Source of the DNA: Phyllobacterium sp. T1293
Lineage (GTDB): Bacteria > Pseudomonadota > Alphaproteobacteria > Rhizobiales > Rhizobiaceae
Assembly: GCF_020731415.2 (NCBI RefSeq)
Contig: NZ_CP088273.1
Coordinates: forward strand, 563,001-627,000
DNA: 64,000 bases
Reading direction: 5' to 3'
Below the pieces are notes generated by a model. The model saw only the letters and a list, made by a program, of their open reading frames with translations. It was not told the DNA's origin and ran no database searches. The position numbers and the translations under genes are program-made. This document shows, piece by piece, positions 35,482-42,331 of this stretch; position 1 is the first letter of the stretch, and every line of letters starts with the position of its first letter.

Positions 35482-35733
35482 GGGTGTCTTCCTCTCAAGC
35501 GTTATGCAGCGCTTTTCATCTCTACTGGCATTCCCTTAACATATCGGGCAAGTTGCTGAAAACGCATTGCTTAAATGCGACCTCGTAAATGACGAAAGCG
35601 ACCACCTGTTTGTCTTCCATGCGTCATTGTTTGACGCACACGGAAACGCCCCCATCCGTGTCGCAGGTAGGATCGGATTGTTGAGGTCATGACCGAAGAA
35701 CCAATCCGCGCATCAAGCGCTTGGAGAAATAAA
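35482..35733. promoter_or_regulatory. Divergent control region of corrinoid protein and MttB genes, with dyad
   Basis: TGCGTCAttgttTGACGCA at 35620-35638 is a perfect 7-base dyad with a 5-base spacer. TGTCGCA is at 35659-35665, and its inverse variant (GGTCGCATTTAAG on the minus strand) ends at 35576. A GGAGA ribosome site precedes the MttB-family ATG at 35734. The region is a strong candidate for joint regulation of both genes. Confidence 0.55.
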
Positions 35734-37320
35734 ATGAATCAGGAAACGCCAGTCGATGCACCCGCTGATACTGCTGAAAGCGGCGGACGCCGTGGACGCG
35801 GTGCCGGTGCGGGCGCTGCTGCCCGCCGTGCCGCCCGTTCCGGCGGCGGTCCGGGCAAGTCGCTCACCTATATCACGCGCAAGATTCGCGAATATGAGGT
35901 GCTTGACGAAGAAGGGCTGGCGCTGATCGAAGCCAATGCGGATACTGTCCTGGAGGAAATTGGCATCGAGTTTCGCGACGATGCGGAAGCTTTGCAGCTT
36001 TGGCGCGAAGCTGGGGCCGATGTCAAAGGCGAGCGGGTACACTTTCCAAAAGGGCTTCCCCGCTCACTTTTGAAGACGGCGCCGTCCATTTACACACAGC
36101 ATGCGCGCAACCCCGAGCGTTCCGTGCAGATCGGTGGCAAGGCCACGGTGTTTGCGCCCGTTTACGGCCCGCCCTTCGTGCGAGATCTTGATGGCAATCG
36201 CCGCTATGCGACCATTGAAGACTTCAATAATTTCGTAAAGCTCGCCTATATGGCGCCATCGATCCACCATTCCGGCGGCACGGTGTGCGAGCCTGTCGAT
36301 GTGCCTGTCAACAAGCGCCATCTTGATATGGTCTATGCCCATATCAAATATTCCGACAAGCCGTTCATGGGGTCTGTTACTGCGCCGGAGCGCGCGGAAG
36401 ACACGATCTCCATGTGCAAACTGGTTTTTGGTGAGGATTATCTCGACCAGAACACGGTTTTGACCAGCCTGATCAACGCCAATTCGCCGATGGTTTTCGA
36501 CGAGACGATGGTTGGCGCGCTCAAGGTCTATGCCCGCAACAATCAGGCCTGCATTGTCACGCCGTTCATTCTTGCCGGTGCCATGAGCCCGGTGACGGTG
36601 GCCGGTACGTTGACGCAGGTTCTGGCGGAAGTGCTCGCCGGTGCAGCGCTCACCCAGCTGATCCGTCCGGGCGCTCCGGTTATTTTCGGCACATTTGCCT
36701 CGTCCATCTCGATGCAGTCAGGTGCGCCGACTTTCGGAACACCTGAGCCGTCACTTGTCTCCTACGGTGCTGCGGCGCTGGCACGCCGTCTCGGCTTGCC
36801 GTTCCGTACCGGCGGTTCGCTTTGCGCGTCAAAGGTTTCCGATGCGCAGGCTGCCTATGAAAGCGCCAATACGCTGAATTCGACGCTTCTGGCTGGCACG
36901 AACTTCGTGCTGCACTCCGCCGGCTGGCTCGAAGGTGGTCTCGTATCCTCCTATGAAAAGTTCATGATGGATATCGACCAGCTCGGCATGGCGCAGAAAT
37001 TTGCTGAAGGCGTTGACCTTTCCGAGAATGGTCAGGCGATGGATGCGATCCGTCAGGTTGGTCCCGGCAGCCACTATCTTGGCTGCGACCATACACAGGC
37101 AAACTTCCAGACGGCCTTCTACCGCTCGAATATTGCTGATAACAACTCCTACGAGCAATGGCTTGCGGAGGGCGAGAAGCGCGCCGACCAGCGTGGCAAT
37201 GAACTCGCACGGCGCTGGCTCGAAACCTACGAGGCTCCCTATCTCGATCCTGCTATCGACGAATCGCTCAAGGAATTCATCGCCAAGAAAAAAGCGTCGA
37301 TGCCCGACGCATTCACCTGA
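35734..37320 (+). CDS. MttB-superfamily methyltransferase without pyrrolysine (MtgB-like)
   Basis: 528 residues with the MttB TIM barrel. Segments include GIEFRDDAEALQLWREAG, RNPERSVQIGG, a long VTPFILAGAMSPVTVAGTL run, SGAPTFGTPEPSL and LHSAGWLEGGLVSSYEKF. There is no in-frame amber codon, so it is not a pyrrolysine TMA enzyme; glycine betaine or another quaternary amine is more likely. The N-terminus, after an acidic stretch, carries an Arg/Gly tract (GGRRGRGAGAGAAARRAAR) before the conserved fold. The start at 35734 has GGAGA; an upstream in-frame ATG at 35689 is less likely. Confidence 0.9.
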   Translation: MNQETPVDAPADTAESGGRRGRGAGAGAAARRAARSGGGPGKSLTYITRKIREYEVLDEEGLALIEANADTVLEEIGIEFRDDAEALQLWREAGADVKGERVHFPKGLPRSLLKTAPSIYTQHARNPERSVQIGGKATVFAPVYGPPFVRDLDGNRRYATIEDFNNFVKLAYMAPSIHHSGGTVCEPVDVPVNKRHLDMVYAHIKYSDKPFMGSVTAPERAEDTISMCKLVFGEDYLDQNTVLTSLINANSPMVFDETMVGALKVYARNNQACIVTPFILAGAMSPVTVAGTLTQVLAEVLAGAALTQLIRPGAPVIFGTFASSISMQSGAPTFGTPEPSLVSYGAAALARRLGLPFRTGGSLCASKVSDAQAAYESANTLNSTLLAGTNFVLHSAGWLEGGLVSSYEKFMMDIDQLGMAQKFAEGVDLSENGQAMDAIRQVGPGSHYLGCDHTQANFQTAFYRSNIADNNSYEQWLAEGEKRADQRGNELARRWLETYEAPYLDPAIDESLKEFIAKKKASMPDAFT

Positions 37321-37406
37321 AAGAAGCCCGAGGACGGCCGGGCTAAAGTGGCCAGTCTGATCCATGAAGAAGTCTGGGCCTCTGCTGTCAAGGGTTCAGG
37401 CCCCGG

Positions 37407-38090
37407 ATGACTGTTGCCGATCCTCTTGAACAAATCGCCGCCGCGCTGGAACCCCATGGTCTTGTTCCGCGCGGCGGTTTTGTTTTTGGAGCAGGGGACG
37501 AAGCGCCCGGCCTGAGCAACGGTGTTTCGGCACGCAGCGTGGTTCTTGTCGGCCATTTCGGTTCATCCATCTGGCCGCATTTTATTGCGTGGCACCGGGC
37601 GCATCCGTATGTGGACGATCCGCTCGACACATGGTCCAAAGACGTTCTCGCCCGTGTCGCGGACGCTGCGGGAGGACAGGCGGTCTTTCCATCCGACAAA
37701 CCTTATTTGCCGTTCCAGCAATGGGCAAAGCGTGGGGAAGGGTTGTCGGCATCGCCTTTGGGACTGTTGATCCATCCGGAATACGGCCTCTGGCAGGCGT
37801 TTCGCGGCGCCTTGCTGTTTGACCGGGTTATCGACTTCCCATCAATTGCTCGGGATAATCACCCCTGCGATAGCTGCGCGGAAAAACCATGCCTGAGCGC
37901 TTGCCCGGTGGACGCATTCGATGGAAAGAATTTTGCTGTTGGCCGCTGCCGTTCTTATCTGGCAGAACCAAAAGGGCACGAATGTCTTGATGGCGGCTGT
38001 CTCGCGCGGCTGGCCTGTCCAGTCGGTCGGAAACACGCCTATATTCCCGATCAGCAGCGTTTTCATATGGCCGCATTTGCACGTGGCTGA
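37407..38090 (+). CDS. Iron-sulfur protein with QueG-like 4Fe-4S cluster motif
   Basis: 227 residues. The C-terminal half has CDSCAEKPCLSACPVDAF, an epoxyqueuosine-reductase-like 4Fe-4S pattern, with further Cys residues (VGRCRSYL, CLDGGCLARLACP). The N-terminal half resembles the short proteins of this type found in MttB neighbourhoods. It lies 86 bases after the MttB-family gene. A role as electron donor or cobalamin-binding partner for reactivation is plausible but inferred. Confidence 0.75.
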   Translation: MTVADPLEQIAAALEPHGLVPRGGFVFGAGDEAPGLSNGVSARSVVLVGHFGSSIWPHFIAWHRAHPYVDDPLDTWSKDVLARVADAAGGQAVFPSDKPYLPFQQWAKRGEGLSASPLGLLIHPEYGLWQAFRGALLFDRVIDFPSIARDNHPCDSCAEKPCLSACPVDAFDGKNFAVGRCRSYLAEPKGHECLDGGCLARLACPVGRKHAYIPDQQRFHMAAFARG

Positions 38091-38158
38091 GCCAGCGCAA
38101 AAATATTCTGATTAATTCTGTGGCATCATCAAAGGGGCGACGAGAACGAACCACACCA

Positions 38159-38350
38159 TTAAAAAAACGAAAGACCCGCAAAGAACGCCATGGGTCCAAC
38201 GATAATACTCATCAGTAGGCTGACAAGCACGGACCAACGAAACGCATATCGCGCGATAATATAAAGCATGACAAGCGCAAGGATGAATGGGACCGGGTAG
38301 CCCAGGATGAGAAAAACGATCAAGCCCAACGGATCAGGCAGTGCGCCCAT
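38159..38350 (-). CDS. Small two-segment membrane protein, hypothetical
   Basis: 63 residues from ATG 38350, or 68 from a TTG at 38365 that overlaps the upstream gene's stop by 3 bases. Two hydrophobic segments (LGLIVFLILGYPVPFILALVMLYIIARY and LVSLLMSIIVGPMAFFAGL) make up most of the protein. It lies directly behind the homocysteine methyltransferase gene. No family is recognised. Confidence 0.45.
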   Translation of the reverse strand: MGALPDPLGLIVFLILGYPVPFILALVMLYIIARYAFRWSVLVSLLMSIIVGPMAFFAGLSFF

Positions 38351-38361
38351 CCAGCCCAAGT

Positions 38362-39375
38362 TCAACCGCGACGACCGCGGCGCTCGCGCTTCGGCAGGTC
38401 ATCCGCGTGGGCGGCGAGCTTGTTGCGCATTGGTCCGATCGTCTCAACAATGGTTTCCACCGTCGGGCGGGTGCTATGGATATGGTTATCCAACGCATGG
38501 CGCATCGCGGCCAGATGTTCGAACGAGGTGCCGCAGCAGCCGCCAATGATTTTTGCACCGCCATTAATGGCGAGATGCGCATAATTGGCCATCAATTCAG
38601 GCGTGCCGGAGTAGAAAATCTCGGCGCCGCGAAATTCCGGAATGCCGCAATTGCCCTTGATGACAATGGTGGCTGAGGGATCAGCTTCGGACATATCAAG
38701 CAGGGAGGCCAGAATATCCGACGCGCCGACACCGCAATTGGCACCGACAGCGACCGGGCGCTGGGCCAGCCCATCGACAACACCGTGAATCTCTTTCGGC
38801 GGCAGGCCCATCATTGTCTTGCCGGCCGTATCGAACGAGCCTGTATAGACATAGGGGAGGCCGACTTTCACGGCAGCTTCCGCCGCGGCGCGGATTTCAC
38901 CCGGAGCCGACATGGTTTCGATCCATGCGACATCAACACCGCCAGCCTTCAGACCTTCCAGCTGTTCGGTAAAGGCAGCGACAGCGTCCTCTTCGGTCAG
39001 CGCACCAAGTGGAACCAGTAGTTCGCCCGTCGGACCGACAGAGCCAGCAACAATCACCTTGCGGTCTGCCTTATCGGCGACAGCGCGGGCAAGTTCAGCC
39101 GCCTTCTTGTTGAGTTCAAACACGCGATCCTGCGCATGGTGCAGCTTCAGGCGATGGCGCGTGCCACCAAAGGAATTGGTGAGGATGATATCAGCACCGG
39201 CATCAACAAAGCCCTGATGCAGCGCGAGGATTTTTTCCGGCTGGGCTTCGTTCCACAGTTCCGGTGCTTCACCCGCTTCCAGACCCGTGGCAAACAGGTT
39301 CGTGCCCGTCGCGCCATCGGCCAAAAGCACACCTTTTTCGGCAAGAAGATCGGCAAGCGGATTGGCAATGGTCAT
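38362..39375 (-). CDS. bmt: Homocysteine S-methyltransferase (BHMT/MetH-N-like)
   Basis: 337 residues with the homocysteine-binding zinc TIM barrel: LLADGATGTNL at the N-terminus, ILTNSFGG, VAGSVGPTGELL, and zinc ligands in GANCGVG and IGGCCGT. It probably methylates homocysteine using betaine, or a methyl-corrinoid as in MetH. The C-terminus ends in KRERRGRRG, another Arg/Gly tail. The start is ATG 39375 (AGGAA upstream). A TGTCGCA element lies about 70 bases upstream. Confidence 0.88.
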   Translation of the reverse strand: MTIANPLADLLAEKGVLLADGATGTNLFATGLEAGEAPELWNEAQPEKILALHQGFVDAGADIILTNSFGGTRHRLKLHHAQDRVFELNKKAAELARAVADKADRKVIVAGSVGPTGELLVPLGALTEEDAVAAFTEQLEGLKAGGVDVAWIETMSAPGEIRAAAEAAVKVGLPYVYTGSFDTAGKTMMGLPPKEIHGVVDGLAQRPVAVGANCGVGASDILASLLDMSEADPSATIVIKGNCGIPEFRGAEIFYSGTPELMANYAHLAINGGAKIIGGCCGTSFEHLAAMRHALDNHIHSTRPTVETIVETIGPMRNKLAAHADDLPKRERRGRRG

Positions 39376-39443
39376 GGCGCAGTTCCTGTGATGAGGCTTA
39401 GATAACGATATAAGGAAGTCTTTATATGTGGTCAATGTTCATT

Positions 39444-39450
39444 TGCGACA
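39444..39450 (-). promoter_or_regulatory. TGTCGCA element upstream of the homocysteine methyltransferase gene
   Basis: TGTCGCA on the minus strand, in CTTGTCGCAAATGAAC, about 70 bases before the start codon. It fits the pattern seen before other genes of the region. Confidence 0.35.
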
Positions 39451-39461
39451 AGCTCTAGCAC

Positions 39462-40298
39462 TCAATCGACCTTCAATGAGGAAATATAAGCGCCAACCTC
39501 ATGCGCATTGATCTTTGCCACGCGGATCAGCCCATCGAAATGCCGTTGCAGGGTTTGCACGGCATCCGTCGTGTTGAGCACCAGATACATCTCGCCAACG
39601 AAGATCGCGGCACGGTAGGGTCCGAACACGGTGTAGGGCACCGAAAATCTTTCGCGCCCATCGAACAGAAACAGCCGGAAGGACGGATAAAGCTCATCGA
39701 GCAACGTGGTCATATGTTCCAGCTGTTCAATCCTGACCTTGCGTGAAAGGTCGCCCCAGATGCCGCCACCACCAGCGAAATCGCGCAGGGTCTGGTAGGG
39801 CATGCACACTTCCATGTCCGTGCCCGGCTGGCGATTGTAATCAAGCCGGAATGCGGTTTCAGTGATCTGGGCTGTGGGGTCGCGGTGTACAAGCGAAGTC
39901 TCGTAGGCAATCACCGCCTGTGTGCGCAGCAGGTCGGGAATACGCGCGGGCACATAGCGGATCTTGCTGCCCGTCGCCTCCGCATGCCAGCGCACCAGCA
40001 GCGTGCGCTCAAAACCGTCATGGCCTTCCTCAATCTCCATACTGGCGCGCAGTTCGCCGGTGATCGCCTCATCCTGACTGAGACCGAGCAGCCAATCCAG
40101 CGACACCGCATAGCGCTCGGCAATGTTGAGCAGTGTCTCAACCCGGGGGAGGCGCGTCGACTGGCCGGACAGGAGTTGCGAGAGCGCCGAACGGTCTATG
40201 CCGACGGCTGAAGCAAACGACGATTGATTGTCGCCGCTGCGGGCAAGCAGGCTCCGGATACGGTCCTGGAACAGGCGCGAGAGATCCCGTTTATCCAT
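39462..40298 (-). CDS. XRE-family transcriptional regulator with large C-terminal domain
   Basis: 278 residues. A lambda-repressor-type helix-turn-helix occupies about residues 6-65 (NQSSFASAVGIDRSALSQLLSGQ), followed by a 200-residue domain of unknown fold. ATG 40298 has AAGG at the right distance; ATG 40304 is possible but too close to it. It is divergent from the desaturase gene and may regulate that gene or the downstream homocysteine methyltransferase. Confidence 0.85.
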   Translation of the reverse strand: MDKRDLSRLFQDRIRSLLARSGDNQSSFASAVGIDRSALSQLLSGQSTRLPRVETLLNIAERYAVSLDWLLGLSQDEAITGELRASMEIEEGHDGFERTLLVRWHAEATGSKIRYVPARIPDLLRTQAVIAYETSLVHRDPTAQITETAFRLDYNRQPGTDMEVCMPYQTLRDFAGGGGIWGDLSRKVRIEQLEHMTTLLDELYPSFRLFLFDGRERFSVPYTVFGPYRAAIFVGEMYLVLNTTDAVQTLQRHFDGLIRVAKINAHEVGAYISSLKVD

Positions 40299-40404
40299 TT
40301 GCATGCCTTTTTGTTTACTAAGCACAACAATTGCATCATTTGGTGCGCATAATCAACAGTTTATCACTAAAATCGCGTTGCTGACAGTTCCTGACAGTGA
40401 GACG

Positions 40405-41448
40405 ATGAAAGTCATGGAATCAGAAGCACATACAGCCGAACTAACTGACAAATCCGGCCGGGGACATAAGCACCCTGGCATTGAATGGCCTACCATTGCA
40501 TTGATGATCATCTGCTACGGTTTATGGCTGATTTCAGGATTTTACCTCTATCCAACCATGCCTTTTGTCGCCTTGGCGCTGATGGCGGTTGCCGTCGCGT
40601 TTCACTCTTCTTTGCAGCATGAAGCCTTGCACGGGCACCCGACCCGCAGCGGCATGCTCAATGAGTTTCTTGTTTCCCTGCCGATCGGACTGTTCTACCC
40701 CTACCGCCGCTATAAGCACCTGCATCTGAAACACCATGCGGATGAGCGGTTGACCGATCCCTATGACGATCCGGAAAGCTATTACCGGGCGCTGGGTGAC
40801 TGGGAGAAGCTGCCTGCCGCTCTCAAGGTGCTGCTGAAATGGAACAATACGATGCTTGGCCGCATCATTGTTGGACCAGCGTTGATGATCGTCGGATTCA
40901 TCGCCACAGATATCAAGCTGATATCCGGTGGTGACCGGAAAGTGCGCACCGCATGGCTCTTGCATGCAGCCGGACTTATTCCTCTGGTTGTCCTGCTGGT
41001 CGAATTCGGTATCCCGCTTTGGCTTTATGCATTGACCGCAGTTTATTGGGGACTGGCAATCATCGCCATCCGCTCCTATTGCGAACACCAATGGTCCGAG
41101 CGCCCGGATGGCCGCACGATTATTGTCGAGAAATCACCGCTGGCGCTGTTGTTCCTCAACAACAACCTGCATTTCGTTCATCACAAGCGGCCAACCGTTC
41201 CGTGGTACAAATTGCCAAAACTCTATCGCGAGCAGCGTGAAGAGTGGAAAGCCATGAATGGCGGCTATGTCTTCCGCAACTATTTCGAAATCCTGCGTGC
41301 CTATGCATTCCACAGCAAGGAAGACGTCGTTCATCCGGTTCTGCGCCGTGAGCCTGCACCTGGACGGGCTTTTCGTCCACGCCGCCATGGCATTTCCCTG
41401 CAGGGCGGAACAAGCGTGCCTATTCCCGCCGAGCCTCCGACAGAGTAA
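40405..41448 (+). CDS. Membrane fatty-acid-desaturase family di-iron protein
   Basis: 347 residues with four hydrophobic segments and three His boxes: HEALHGHP, HLHLKHH and LHFVHHKRP, the di-iron ligands of the membrane desaturase/hydroxylase superfamily. The real substrate may be a lipid or a small amine; it cannot be decided here. The C-terminus is basic and Pro-rich. It is divergent from the XRE regulator and 9 bases from the next gene. Confidence 0.82.
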   Translation: MKVMESEAHTAELTDKSGRGHKHPGIEWPTIALMIICYGLWLISGFYLYPTMPFVALALMAVAVAFHSSLQHEALHGHPTRSGMLNEFLVSLPIGLFYPYRRYKHLHLKHHADERLTDPYDDPESYYRALGDWEKLPAALKVLLKWNNTMLGRIIVGPALMIVGFIATDIKLISGGDRKVRTAWLLHAAGLIPLVVLLVEFGIPLWLYALTAVYWGLAIIAIRSYCEHQWSERPDGRTIIVEKSPLALLFLNNNLHFVHHKRPTVPWYKLPKLYREQREEWKAMNGGYVFRNYFEILRAYAFHSKEDVVHPVLRREPAPGRAFRPRRHGISLQGGTSVPIPAEPPTE

Positions 41449-41457
41449 AACACCCGC

Positions 41458-42216
41458 ATGACACTCATTGCAGCCTTGCCGATGTATGATTGGCCGGAAC
41501 GCCGCGCCGAAGTGGATGCGCAATGGGTAGCCATCCGCGATGAGCTTCGCGCCAAAGGGTTTGATGCGCCGGAGTTTTTGACGCGGCGCAATGGAGATCT
41601 TCCCCCAGTATCCGGCGGTATCCGCGATGCCGCTGGTCATGTGATTGCACCTGACCCGGCATCGCTTGCCCCCGATGAACTCGATATGCCAACGCTGTGG
41701 CGTCATCCGGCATTGCTGTTCGCACAGACCTGTTGGGGCCCGATGGAGCTTGGCCTTTCCGCCCATGTGCATGTGGCGGGCCAGGATGACTATTCCGGCG
41801 TGGCGGGTGGTGATGACACGCTCTATTCCAGTGCGCTGGTGATGCGCCGGGGCGAGGGTGTGGCTGTGCCTGCGCCGCAGGGCAGCGAGCCTGTTTTACC
41901 CATCGCCCACATGCGCGGGAAACGCCTTGCGTTCAACAGCCATGATTCCATGTCCGGCTATCTCGGTATCCAGCGTGATCTGGCTGCAATGGGGGAAGGT
42001 TTTGGTCTGTTTTCCCGCCTCATTGAAACCGGCGGCCACCGTGCCTCGGTGGAAGCCGTAGCATCCGGGCGTGCGGATATTGCCGCCATTGATATCAAGT
42101 CCTGGGCACTTGCCCAGCGCTATGACGAGGCAGCAAGTGCCCTGATCGTGGTGGGCTGGACAGGCAAGCGCAAGGGCCTGCCGTTTATCTCAGCCTTTGA
42201 GGGTGTGGTTGTCTGA
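41458..42216 (+). CDS. PhnD-like substrate-binding-fold protein without signal peptide
   Basis: 252 residues with a periplasmic-binding-protein-like pattern of the phosphonate/PhnD family (RGKRLAFNSHDSMSGY, SVEAVASGRADIAAIDIKSW). The N-terminus (MTLIAALPMYDWPERR) is not a signal peptide, so it is probably cytoplasmic. No transporter genes are near. It follows the desaturase gene closely. Confidence 0.75.
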   Translation: MTLIAALPMYDWPERRAEVDAQWVAIRDELRAKGFDAPEFLTRRNGDLPPVSGGIRDAAGHVIAPDPASLAPDELDMPTLWRHPALLFAQTCWGPMELGLSAHVHVAGQDDYSGVAGGDDTLYSSALVMRRGEGVAVPAPQGSEPVLPIAHMRGKRLAFNSHDSMSGYLGIQRDLAAMGEGFGLFSRLIETGGHRASVEAVASGRADIAAIDIKSWALAQRYDEAASALIVVGWTGKRKGLPFISAFEGVVV

Positions 42217-42239
42217 TAATCCGACGGAGATGCGCAATC

Positions 42240-42312
42240 GGCGCAGAATATAACTCCCTGCAACCACCCATATCCCTCATGGTGAGCTTGTCGAACCACG
42301 AACCACGAACCT
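42240..42312. repeat. Dispersed intergenic inverted-repeat element, copy 7 (half)
   Basis: Only the right half is present: GCAGAATATAACTCCCTGCA interior, then the ATGGTGAGCTTGTCGAACCACG arm at 42280-42301. No left arm is found, so this copy is truncated. Confidence 0.75.
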
Positions 42313-42331
42313 CGTAACGCAAAGGGCTTTA

